The notes beneath the pieces were generated by a model. The model ran no database searches. It was given only the letters and a program-made list of their open reading frames with translations, and was not told where the DNA came from. Shown one piece after another: positions 1-7,216 of a stretch of DNA of 9,207 nt. The stretch lies in assembly GCA_002401055.1 (NCBI GenBank), contig NVRZ01000106.1, positions 1 through 9,207 on the forward strand, read 5' to 3'. A program made the position numbers and the translations under genes. Positions within the stretch are counted from its first letter, which is position 1; each line of letters begins with the position of its first letter. Source of the DNA: Bacteroidota bacterium. GTDB lineage: Bacteria; Bacteroidota; Bacteroidia; NORP154.

Positions 1-1310
1 TGTTTGTACCCCAAACTGTGCCTGGTGATATTGTAGATGTTCAAGTAACCAAGAAGCGTAAAAGCTACATGGAGGGAAGGGTGACTAAGTTTCATAAATA
101 TTCAGAAAAAAGAGTAGAACCATTTTGTGATCACTTTGGAGTTTGTGGAGGCTGTAAATGGCAATTCATTAGTTACGAAGATCAACTATCGAACAAGCAA
201 AGAACTGTAGAGGATTCGCTTAAACGAATTGCCAAAGTTGAATTACCAGAAATTGAAGCTATCCTTCCCTCTTCCGAGACTACTTTCTACAGAAACAAGT
301 TGGAATTTACCTTCTCTAACAAAGAATGGTTAACACAAGAACAAATTGAGTCAGATGAAAGCTTTGACAATCGAAATGCTTTAGGCTTTCATGTTCCTGG
401 AAGATTTGACAAGGTCTTACACATAGAAAAATGCCACCTTCAACGTGATCCATCAAATGCCATAAGGTTGGCTACTAAGGCTTACGTAGAGGAAAACAAA
501 CTTGCGTTCTTTGATTTACGAAAGCAAAAAGGTCTGCTGAGAAATATGATCATTCGTACAACCTCAACCGGTGAGATCATGGTGGTTATTTCATTTTTCA
601 CAGACTATAAAACTGGAATCTTCGGATTGCTCGACCACCTCAAAGAGAAGTTTGAAGAAATAACTTCTTTGATGTACGTAATCAATCACAAGAAAAACGA
701 TACCATCACAGATCTGGAAGTTAAATCGCACATTGGGCCAGATCACATCACTGAAAAAATCGGTGACCTGCAATTCAAAATTGGGCCAAAGACCTTCTTC
801 CAAACAAACACAGAACAGGCAGAAAATTTATTCAAAACTGTATTGAATTTCGCCAAATTCAAGGGCGACGAGCTCGTATATGACCTGTACACTGGCAGTG
901 GCAGCATAGCCAATCATATTGCGTCTAAGGTGAAAGAGGTTGTCGGACTGGAGTATGTACCTGAGTCAATTGAAGATGCAAAGACAAATTCAAAACTGAA
1001 TAAAATAAAGAATACCTCCTATTTCGCAGGTGACATTAAGGACCTGCTTACCGAAGAATTTGTCAAAAAGCATGGCAAGCCGGATGTAATAATTACAGAT
1101 CCACCCAGACCCGGGATGCATAAAGACGTAGTGGCTAGGATTCTAGAAATCGCACCGGCTAAGATTGTCTACGTTAGCTGTAACTCTGCTACCCAAGCGA
1201 GGGATCTAGAATTATTGTCAGACAAATATAAAGTGGACAAATCCCAGGCAGTAGATATGTTTCCTCATACCACCCATATTGAGAACGTGGTTCTTCTACT
1301 AATAAAGTAA
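1..1310 (+). CDS. rlmD: 23S rRNA (uracil-C5)-methyltransferase RlmD/RumA type, 5'-truncated by window edge
   Basis: SAM-dependent enzyme that makes 5-methyluridine in 23S rRNA (U1939 in E. coli numbering). The frame is open to base 3, and the residues before the GTG at 18 (FVPQT, then VPGD) read as the middle of a TRAM RNA-binding domain, so the GTG is internal and the true start lies left of the window. Numbering from the GTG codon, the [4Fe-4S] cysteines are C37, C43, C46 (C-x5-CGGC) and C139. The FFQTN motif is at 260-264 and the SAM-binding glycine loop (DLYTGSGS) at 289-296. DPPRPG is at 361-366, the catalytic cysteine is C388 in VSCNS, and the general base is E422 in HIENV. These are the full set of TrmA/RumA family residues, so the enzyme should be active. 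RlmC and RlmCD are close relatives; the iron-sulfur motif plus TRAM favours RlmD but does not fix the target base. The last 12 bases overlap the tail of the convergent minus-strand gene. Confidence 0.93.
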   Translation, partial: FVPQTVPGDIVDVQVTKKRKSYMEGRVTKFHKYSEKRVEPFCDHFGVCGGCKWQFISYEDQLSNKQRTVEDSLKRIAKVELPEIEAILPSSETTFYRNKLEFTFSNKEWLTQEQIESDESFDNRNALGFHVPGRFDKVLHIEKCHLQRDPSNAIRLATKAYVEENKLAFFDLRKQKGLLRNMIIRTTSTGEIMVVISFFTDYKTGIFGLLDHLKEKFEEITSLMYVINHKKNDTITDLEVKSHIGPDHITEKIGDLQFKIGPKTFFQTNTEQAENLFKTVLNFAKFKGDELVYDLYTGSGSIANHIASKVKEVVGLEYVPESIEDAKTNSKLNKIKNTSYFAGDIKDLLTEEFVKKHGKPDVIITDPPRPGMHKDVVARILEIAPAKIVYVSCNSATQARDLELLSDKYKVDKSQAVDMFPHTTHIENVVLLLIK

Positions 1311-2294
1311 GGTTGCTAAAACCGTCACCACAAAGAAGAACCCCAGGGTGAACGAATATAAAATAGCCAGCCCAAAAAACTTCAGAAGTACTCGAGTATA
1401 AGACTGCTCATACACATTTTTTATGGCCAGAATAAGATAAGTACATATTAGGAATATACCGATTCCATCAAACCAAGCGTGCGTAAAAAACGTCAACTCT
1501 ATCAGATTAAAAAAGAGCAGTACAAGAAAAGCGAAGGCATGGAAATGGAGTGAAAAAATAACACAGTGCACGTAGAGAAGTTTTCTCCGGAAATGGAAGA
1601 GCTTAATAAACAACGCGAATATTGGCAGTAAGAAAAACATCATTGTAGGGATGTTGTCCATCAACGCTTCATTGAATTTTTTCCCTCCGTCATCGTATAA
1701 TATCAGGACCCTTTCTATTCCTCTATGGAAAAGCTTGCCCCAAAAACTATTCTTCTCCATTCCAAGTGAATCGACTACCATATTGGCAATACTGTCCACG
1801 TAGTGTTTTTCCGAAAGGCGAGTAGAATCAAAATCAGCGATATTGAAATTCACTCCTTTGGTCTCATTATTGGTGCTTACATTGAGGCTGGATTCATCTG
1901 CCTTCTCCATAATTTCACCGGATTGATCTTCTTTTGAGTTGACTGAAGTGGAATCGACCGAAATTACACTCTTCTCTTTGGGGTCCTCAGCTTTTGGGAT
2001 CAAGAAAAAGACCAGGCTGATGATAAAATACATCCGCAAGGGTGGAATAAACTTTACTCGCTTACCAGTATTGAATTCCTTGGTTAGGAATCCCGGTTTG
2101 AAGAGTAAGGGAACGATGCTCTTGAACAGTCTTGAATCAAATGAAAAGTAGTCATCAATAAAATCCTTTATTAATATCCATAACGATACACTGTTGTCGG
2201 TATTCTGTTGGCCGCACGAAGAACAATAGCTGTCCTCACTTAATGTGTGACCACAATTGGAACAATTTTCGGTTTTTCGAAGTTTTTTAGCCAC
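1299..2294 (-). CDS. DUF3667 family protein: N-terminal zinc ribbon plus membrane domain, function unknown
   Basis: A four-cysteine zinc ribbon (CSNCG, 9 residues, CSSCG; residues 11-27 from the GTG start) is followed by the family's signature stretch, with LFKPGFLTKEF and GKRVKFIPPLRMYF at about residues 65-90. A first membrane helix lies at about 87-99. Next comes a roughly 115-residue acidic and Ser/Thr/Asn-rich loop, then about four hydrophobic helices (near 215-233, 241-270, 277-293 and 305-329). This is the Bacteroidota DUF3667 architecture; no enzymatic motif is visible and no function is known. The open frame extends to a TTG at 2375, but the extra 27 codons are translated from the REP-like repeat (they give IPRNIPR). 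The GTG at 2292-2294, ten codons before the first zinc cysteine, is therefore the preferred start. It sits about 27 bases downstream of a TATATTTG element. The stop lies inside rlmD, so the two genes converge with a 12-base overlap. Confidence 0.82.
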   Translation of the reverse strand: MAKKLRKTENCSNCGHTLSEDSYCSSCGQQNTDNSVSLWILIKDFIDDYFSFDSRLFKSIVPLLFKPGFLTKEFNTGKRVKFIPPLRMYFIISLVFFLIPKAEDPKEKSVISVDSTSVNSKEDQSGEIMEKADESSLNVSTNNETKGVNFNIADFDSTRLSEKHYVDSIANMVVDSLGMEKNSFWGKLFHRGIERVLILYDDGGKKFNEALMDNIPTMMFFLLPIFALFIKLFHFRRKLLYVHCVIFSLHFHAFAFLVLLFFNLIELTFFTHAWFDGIGIFLICTYLILAIKNVYEQSYTRVLLKFFGLAILYSFTLGFFFVVTVLATLLY

Positions 2295-2321
2295 GGAATT
2301 CTTTTGATACTGGGGATGTAT

Positions 2322-2329
2322 CAAATATA
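2322..2329 (-). promoter_or_regulatory. Possible Bacteroidota -7 element (TATATTTG)
   Basis: On the minus strand TATATTTG matches the Bacteroidota primary sigma factor -7 consensus TAnnTTTG. It would place transcription start near 2315, about 20 bases before the preferred GTG of the DUF3667 gene. No TTTG -33 element is present at the normal spacing; the upstream DNA there is the GC-rich repeat. Chance occurrence cannot be excluded. Confidence 0.3.
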
Positions 2330-2340
2330 CGAATTCAAAG

Positions 2341-2427
2341 TCCCGCGGGATGTTCCGCGGGATGTTATCCCGCAATATGGAAACCCTATACAGCCGGATG
2401 TCATCCGGCTGGACGGAACATCCCGTG
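2341..2427. repeat. REP-like compound palindrome (two hairpins inside an outer inverted repeat)
   Basis: This GC-rich block between clpB and the DUF3667 gene contains several nested dyads. TCCCGCGGGA (2341-2350) is a 10-base perfect palindrome. GCGGGAT-gtt-ATCCCGC (2357-2373) is a 7-bp hairpin. CAGCCGGAT-gtc-ATCCGGCTG (2391-2411) is a 9-bp hairpin. CGGGATGTTCCG (2346-2357) pairs perfectly with CGGAACATCCCG (2414-2425) over 12 bp and encloses both hairpins. The hairpins share a GGATGTNATCC core, and the GCGGGATGTT unit occurs twice directly (2345-2354, 2357-2366). As single-stranded DNA or RNA it could fold into a three-way junction. The form resembles REP/BIME elements mobilised by TnpA-REP (RAYT) transposases, but no transposase is in the window. 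It starts 8 bases after the clpB stop on the coding strand and may protect or end the clpB transcript. There is no T-run, so it is not called a terminator. Confidence 0.75.
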
Positions 2428-2435
2428 ATACCAGA

Positions 2436-5060
2436 TTAGTTCATCTGCACCTTCTCCTCCTCACTGATGGGCTTCCGAATAACGAACTTATCGTCGAATA
2501 CGTCTAATACCAGATTGGTATTACTCTCCAACTTACCAGCCAAAATCTGTTTTGACAGCTCATTAAGAACATGTTTCTGAATAATTCTCTTCACTGGTCT
2601 GGCGCCGAACTGCGGATCGTATCCCATTTCCGCCAACCACTCTAAAGCTTCCTTGGAGGCGGTCAAATTAATTTTTTGCTTCGACATCTGTTCAACCACT
2701 TTTCGGAATTGAATATTCACGATTTTAGCTACATGCTTCTTGGTAAGCGGTGAGAACATTATAGTCTCATCAATTCTATTCAAGAATTCAGGCCTGATCG
2801 TTTGCCTGAGGAGCTCATTGACCTCTGCTTTTGTTTTGTCCAATACCTTTTCACGATTTTCGCCGTGCATTTTATCGAAGTTCTCTTGAATAATATGAGA
2901 ACCCAAATTGGAAGTCATAATGATTATTGAATTTTTGAAATCAGCTGTTCTTCCTTTATTGTCGGTAAGCCTGCCCTCATCTAGAACTTGTAATAAAATA
3001 TTGAATACATCCGGATGTGCCTTTTCAATCTCATCCAAAAGAATAATTGAATAAGGCTTTCTTCTCACTGCTTCCGTAAGTTGACCGCCTTCATCATATC
3101 CAACGTATCCAGGTGGCGCTCCCACCAATCGAGAAACGGAGTGCTTTTCCTGATATTCGCTCATGTCAATTCTTGTAACATTGTTTTCGGAGCTAAACAT
3201 AAACTCACCCAATGCCTTGGCCAACTCAGTCTTGCCAACCCCGGTAGGTCCTAAAAACAAGAATGACCCTATTGGACGATTGTCGTCTTGCAAACCAGCC
3301 TTGCTTCTTCGCACGGCATCAGAAATAGCAACAATTGCTTCATCCTGGCCCACCACCCTTTTATGCAATTCATCCTCCAGCAAAAGCAACTTCTCCCTTT
3401 CACCTTGAAGCATTTTGGATACAGGAATGCCCGTCCATTTAGAAACAACATCCGCTATATCTTCCGCATATACTTCTTCCTTGATCATTTGAGAGTCATC
3501 CTCTTGCATTTGCGTAAGTAGCTCCCCATATTTCTTCAGACTCTCCTCTTGCTCAATAATCTTACCATAACGCAGCTCAGCAACTTTTTCAAAATTTCCT
3601 TCTCTTTCCGCTTGCTCAGCCTCGAATTTGAATTGCTCAATGGCCTCCTTAGCATTTTGAATTCCCTCCACTACTTCTTTCTCTGCTTCCCACTTCGCCT
3701 TCAAAGCAATTCGCTCGTCACTTAAATTGGCAATCTGCTCTGCGAGCGCACTCAATTTTTTCTTGTCTTTCTCTCTTTTAATTGCCTCTCGCTCAATCTC
3801 CAGTTGTCTAATTTTTCGCTCTACCTCATCCAATTCTTCTGGCATTGAGTTTATTTCCAGTCTCAGTTTTGAGGCCGATTCGTCCATCAAGTCAATTGCC
3901 TTATCTGGAAGGAATCTATCTGAAATATACCGTTGTGAAAGCTCCACCGCTGCTATGATCGCCTCATCCTTGATCCTCACCTTGTGGTGCGTTTCATATT
4001 TTTCTTTTAAACCCCTCAATATAGATATAGCATCAGGAATGCTTGGTTCGTCAATTATGACCTTTTGAAACCTACGCTCTAGGGCCTTGTCCTTTTCAAT
4101 ATACTTTTGGTATTCGTCGAGAGTGGTTGCTCCAATCGCCTTTAACTCTCCCTTTGCCAAAGCAGGTTTCAGAATATTCGCAGCATCCATCGCTCCCTCT
4201 CCACCTCCGGCACCGACAAGTGTATGTATTTCATCAATAAAGAGTACAATTTCCCCCTCGGCAGCTATTACCTCCTTAACAACCGATTTTAACCGCTCCT
4301 CAAATTCACCCTTAAATTTGGCTCCAGCCACCAACGCGGCCATATCTAAAGAATATATCTGCTTTGTTTTAAGATTTTCTGGAATATCTCCATTTATAAT
4401 TCTTTGAGCAAGGCCTTCAGCGATTGCTGTCTTGCCCACACCAGGTTCGCCGATCAATATCGGATTGTTCTTCGTTCTACGCGATAGAATTTGAAGAACC
4501 CTCCTGATCTCATCATCCCTCCCTATAACCGGATCTAGCTTCCCATTTTGTGCCATCTCATTGAGATTGATAGCGTATTTGGCAAGTGAGTTATACGTCT
4601 CCTCTGTTGTTTGACTGGTCACTTTTGATCCCTTTCTCAAATCCACAATAGCCTTTTTTAAATCTTTTTCTGTTACCGCATTGTCCTTCATTAGCTGCGC
4701 AGCTTCATCAGAAGACGACAAAATTCCAAGTAAGAGATGCTCAATCGATACAAATTCATCACCCATTTTTTTGGCAATCGCTGCAGCCTTTATTATAGAC
4801 TCATTTGCTTTCTGAGATAAAAACTGATTGCCACCTTCCACTTTTGCAAAAGACTCAACAATTTTCTCTAGTGCCTTCCCGAAAATTTCCAAGCCAACAT
4901 TGAGTTTCTTGAACAGGAAGGGCGTTACGTTGTCATCAATAGTCAAAATAGCTCTCAGTAAATGTGCATTCTCAATTGACTGATGCTTCATTCCAAGGGC
5001 AATTTCTTGTGCCTTTTGGATAACCTCCTGCGATCTAATTGTAAAATTGTTAAAGTTCAT
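2436..5060 (-). CDS. clpB: ATP-dependent chaperone ClpB (Hsp100 disaggregase)
   Basis: Cytosolic hexameric AAA+ disaggregase that, with DnaK/DnaJ/GrpE, pulls polypeptides out of heat-induced aggregates. The 874 residues match the usual length. The order is: N domain with two Clp-N repeats (about 1-145); NBD1 with Walker A GEPGVGKT (204-211), Walker B VLFIDE (272-277) and arginine fingers R329-R330; the charged coiled-coil middle domain (about 405-525) that separates ClpB from ClpA and ClpC; NBD2 with Walker A GPTGVGKT (604-611), Walker B ILLDE (673-677), sensor-1 N718 and sensor-2 GAR (819-821). The substrate pore loop GYVG is at 651-654. No IGF/IGL ClpP-binding loop was noticed, as expected for a non-proteolytic ClpB. 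The ATG start at 5058-5060 gives the canonical N-terminus (MNFNNFT). No Shine-Dalgarno sequence precedes it and no CIRCE operator was found upstream. All key residues are intact. Confidence 0.98.
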   Translation of the reverse strand: MNFNNFTIRSQEVIQKAQEIALGMKHQSIENAHLLRAILTIDDNVTPFLFKKLNVGLEIFGKALEKIVESFAKVEGGNQFLSQKANESIIKAAAIAKKMGDEFVSIEHLLLGILSSSDEAAQLMKDNAVTEKDLKKAIVDLRKGSKVTSQTTEETYNSLAKYAINLNEMAQNGKLDPVIGRDDEIRRVLQILSRRTKNNPILIGEPGVGKTAIAEGLAQRIINGDIPENLKTKQIYSLDMAALVAGAKFKGEFEERLKSVVKEVIAAEGEIVLFIDEIHTLVGAGGGEGAMDAANILKPALAKGELKAIGATTLDEYQKYIEKDKALERRFQKVIIDEPSIPDAISILRGLKEKYETHHKVRIKDEAIIAAVELSQRYISDRFLPDKAIDLMDESASKLRLEINSMPEELDEVERKIRQLEIEREAIKREKDKKKLSALAEQIANLSDERIALKAKWEAEKEVVEGIQNAKEAIEQFKFEAEQAEREGNFEKVAELRYGKIIEQEESLKKYGELLTQMQEDDSQMIKEEVYAEDIADVVSKWTGIPVSKMLQGEREKLLLLEDELHKRVVGQDEAIVAISDAVRRSKAGLQDDNRPIGSFLFLGPTGVGKTELAKALGEFMFSSENNVTRIDMSEYQEKHSVSRLVGAPPGYVGYDEGGQLTEAVRRKPYSIILLDEIEKAHPDVFNILLQVLDEGRLTDNKGRTADFKNSIIIMTSNLGSHIIQENFDKMHGENREKVLDKTKAEVNELLRQTIRPEFLNRIDETIMFSPLTKKHVAKIVNIQFRKVVEQMSKQKINLTASKEALEWLAEMGYDPQFGARPVKRIIQKHVLNELSKQILAGKLESNTNLVLDVFDDKFVIRKPISEEEKVQMN

Positions 5061-5211
5061 ATTGTAGCAATTATATTCAATAGCATAACATCAAATGCTT
5101 TGCCAAGAGTATAATTGAGCAATAATGACAGTTATCAGAGATAAAAACGCCTGACTTTTTGGCTTAAGCCCATACTTTCACCCTAAAGCGGATTTTTAGC
5201 AGGCAATGAAC
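5061..5211 (-). promoter_or_regulatory. clpB leader with nested dyads
   Basis: This 151-base gap between the NlpC/P60 stop and the clpB start holds two almost concentric inverted repeats. CAATTATA (5068-5075) pairs with TATAATTG (5110-5117), and AGCAT (5082-5086) pairs with ATGCT (5095-5099) across an 8-base loop. In the mRNA sense the hairpin would end 7 bases before the clpB AUG. A TATACT hexamer overlaps the distal arm, but no convincing -35 or -33 partner was seen. A 10-base palindrome GGCTTAAGCC lies at 5161-5170. No CIRCE element and no clear terminator after the upstream gene are visible. Functional meaning is unproven: the sequence is AT-rich and some dyads are expected by chance. Confidence 0.35.
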
Positions 5212-5985
5212 CTAGAAGTAACGAGAAATGTGAGAGATTCTATGCGTATAGGTGCCTGTTTCTTTATCGTAAATACCCTTTTCATCAAGGGAATCAACAC
5301 GTACTTTTCCAGATGCATGGATAATATGGCGATTGTTATCTTCATCCAATCGGATTATGCCAACATGCATGATTTTACTCTTTTCGTTTTCAAAAAAGGC
5401 GAGATCAGAGTTTCGGCTCTCTTCCACATGCTCAATTTCCTCACCAAAAATTGCTTGATCACCGCTATCACGTGGGAGGGCTACTCCAGCCAACCGAAAT
5501 ATAGTCTGCGTATATCCGGAACAATCGATACCGTATGACGTTCTTCCACCCCAGAGATATGGGGTATTCAATAACCTATCAGCCAACACTTGTAAATTGT
5601 CAGTGCTAGCTTCACCGCTTAGTATTACATCACCTGTAAAAGTGTATTCAACGTCATCAATTAAAAAAGAGCCTTCTTCATAACTTGGCAACACTGAACC
5701 AAAAGGAATTCTTGTTTTTGACCCCTTCATATCCACGGCCTCTCCATCTATACCCGAAACAAAAGCGCTTGCGCCTTCATTCGCAGACCTCTCCATCAAT
5801 ACGACTTGCATTTTATCAACCCAGCAATCATAACTATCGGCTATAAGCTTAATATGATACCAACGCTTGTTTTCATCTACTATTTCAAAGTCCTCTCCGA
5901 ATAGAATCTGCGTCACAAGCTCAGCCCTATCAGATGGTTCGGATCGACCGGGAACAATGGATAAATTACATTTTCCGTAATCCAT
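5212..5985 (-). CDS. SH3-domain NlpC/P60 (C40) cysteine peptidase
   Basis: Predicted gamma-D-glutamyl-diamino-acid endopeptidase acting on murein peptides, similar in layout to YkfC. Residues about 1-130 form one or two bacterial SH3-like domains (WYHIKL and WVDKMQ are typical SH3b strands). The NlpC/P60 core runs from about 131 to the end. The catalytic cysteine is C155 in DCSGY, preceded by YLWGGR (143-148). H207 in MHVGII is the second catalytic residue and H223 in IIHASG the third. The length (257 residues) fits SH3b-C40 proteins of Bacteroidota. No signal peptide or lipobox is visible, so the protein should act in the cytosol, for example on recycled murein peptides, rather than on the cell wall; this is inference. 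The ATG at 5983-5985 is used; no Shine-Dalgarno sequence is seen. It follows the thiolase gene by 52 bases on the same strand, so co-transcription is likely. Confidence 0.9.
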   Translation of the reverse strand: MDYGKCNLSIVPGRSEPSDRAELVTQILFGEDFEIVDENKRWYHIKLIADSYDCWVDKMQVVLMERSANEGASAFVSGIDGEAVDMKGSKTRIPFGSVLPSYEEGSFLIDDVEYTFTGDVILSGEASTDNLQVLADRLLNTPYLWGGRTSYGIDCSGYTQTIFRLAGVALPRDSGDQAIFGEEIEHVEESRNSDLAFFENEKSKIMHVGIIRLDEDNNRHIIHASGKVRVDSLDEKGIYDKETGTYTHRISHISRYF

Positions 5986-6037
5986 AATTAAGGATTAAAT
6001 AGATATTACATGAAGTCCTTTAATACGGCAGAATTGA

Positions 6038-7216
6038 TCAAAGAGTTTCTATGACCATAGCTGAGGCTCCTCCACCTCCGTTGCAAATGCCCGCAGCGCC
6101 CAATTTGGCATTGTTCTGCTTGAGCACATTGATCAGCGTCACAATTATCCTCGCTCCAGAGCATCCGAGAGGATGTCCAAGCGATACCGCCCCACCATTG
6201 ACGTTAACCTTCTCATTGTCCAAATTCATTTCCTGACAATTCACCAATCCAACAACGGCAAATGCTTCATTGAGCTCAAAATATTCGATATCCTCCAAAG
6301 AAAGTCCTGCTTTCTCAACTGCTTTTGGAAGCGCTTTTGAAGGTGCCGTAGTAAACCATTCTGGTTGATGAGCAGCATCAGCGTAGGATCTAATTTTAGC
6401 GATTGGTGTTAATCCTAGCTCCTTGGCTTTATCAGCCGACATCAGCACCAAGGCAGCAGCGCCATCATTTATAGTAGATGCATTGGCCGCAGTAACTGTT
6501 CCTTCCTTTTGAAAAACTGGTTTCAGATTCGGGATCTTCTCCATTTTCACATTCTTGTACTCTTCATCTTCGCTTACCACAACAGGGTCACCTCTTCGCT
6601 GAGGAACTTCTACTGGCACAACTTCATCGCTGTATTTTCCAGCTTCCCAAGCTGTACCAGATCGCTCGTAGGATTGAATGGCAAAGGCATCCTGATCTTC
6701 ACGAGAAATATTACGCTCTCTAGCGCATAATTCCGCAGCATTTCCCATATGCTCACCACTATACACATCTGTTAAACCATCAAATACAAGTCCATCTATA
6801 ATTGCTCCGTCACCTAATCTGTAACCTGTTCTGGCTTTTGCTAAGTAATATGGAACATTCGACATGTTCTCCATACCACCTGCAACAACAATTTCATTGT
6901 CGCCCAAGGCAATCGATTGCGCTGCCAGCATAATAGATTTCATTCCTGAAGCACAGACCTTATTAACAGTTGTCGCTGGTACGGTATCTGGAATACCCGC
7001 TAAGATAGCCGCTTGTCGCGCAGGTGCTTGGCCCACCCCGGCTTGTAATACATTACCCATGTACACCTCGCCTACCTGATCTGAACTTATCCCAGCTCTT
7101 TTCACTGCAGCCTTAATTGCAGTCGCGCCTAATTTAGTCGCTGATATACTGCTCAGTGCACCTCCAAAACTCCCAATAGGTGTTCTTACAGCTGATATAA
7201 TTACGACCTCTTTCAT
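6038..7216 (-). CDS. Acetyl-CoA C-acetyltransferase (thiolase)
   Basis: Cytosolic thiolase that condenses two acetyl-CoA to acetoacetyl-CoA or, in reverse, cleaves 3-ketoacyl-CoA. The 392-residue length and active-site positions match the biosynthetic Zoogloea thiolase exactly: nucleophile C88 in NKVCASG, N316 in NEAF, H348 in GHPLG, and C378 in GICNGGG. The N-terminal thiolase fold begins with VVIISAVRTPIG. The family covers both acetoacetyl-CoA thiolases (AtoB/PhaA/ThlA) and broader 3-ketoacyl-CoA thiolases; the length and motif positions favour the short-chain type, but chain-length preference cannot be read from sequence, so no symbol is given. The ATG shares its A with the TAA of the upstream M49 gene (TAATG), which suggests translational coupling. 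No other beta-oxidation or polyhydroxyalkanoate genes are in the window. Confidence 0.95.
   Translation of the reverse strand: MKEVVIISAVRTPIGSFGGALSSISATKLGATAIKAAVKRAGISSDQVGEVYMGNVLQAGVGQAPARQAAILAGIPDTVPATTVNKVCASGMKSIMLAAQSIALGDNEIVVAGGMENMSNVPYYLAKARTGYRLGDGAIIDGLVFDGLTDVYSGEHMGNAAELCARERNISREDQDAFAIQSYERSGTAWEAGKYSDEVVPVEVPQRRGDPVVVSEDEEYKNVKMEKIPNLKPVFQKEGTVTAANASTINDGAAALVLMSADKAKELGLTPIAKIRSYADAAHQPEWFTTAPSKALPKAVEKAGLSLEDIEYFELNEAFAVVGLVNCQEMNLDNEKVNVNGGAVSLGHPLGCSGARIIVTLINVLKQNNAKLGAAGICNGGGGASAMVIETL

Noticed and set aside
18..20. GTG as the start of rlmD
   Set aside because: The reading frame is open to the window edge and the residues just before the GTG are typical TRAM-domain sequence, so the gene is cut and the GTG is internal.
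2341..2427. CRISPR array
   Set aside because: The units are nested palindromes of different length with no regular spacers, which fits REP-like DNA and not a CRISPR.
2341..2427. Rho-independent terminator of clpB
   Set aside because: Strong stems are present but no run of T follows them on the coding strand, so only a stabilising or REP-like role is suggested.
2247..2507. Plus-strand reading frame across the REP-like block
   Set aside because: It is antisense to the zinc ribbon coding sequence and the clpB 3' end, spans the palindromes, and has no recognisable protein features.
2428..2517. Direct repeat ATACCAGATT at 2428-2437 and 2508-2517
   Set aside because: Only 10 bases long and one copy is inside conserved clpB codons; most likely coincidence.
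3727..4407. Plus-strand open frames opposite clpB
   Set aside because: Ser/Ile/Ala-rich translations mirror the strongly conserved clpB codons on the other strand; they are shadows.
5161..5170. GGCTTAAGCC palindrome as a terminator or operator
   Set aside because: It is a loop-less 10-base palindrome without a T-run in the NlpC/P60 direction and without a second copy; chance is a sufficient explanation.
5061..5211. CIRCE or sigma-32-type heat-shock promoter before clpB
   Set aside because: Neither the TTAGCACTC/GAGTGCTAA dyad nor a CTTGAA/CCCCAT-type pair is present.
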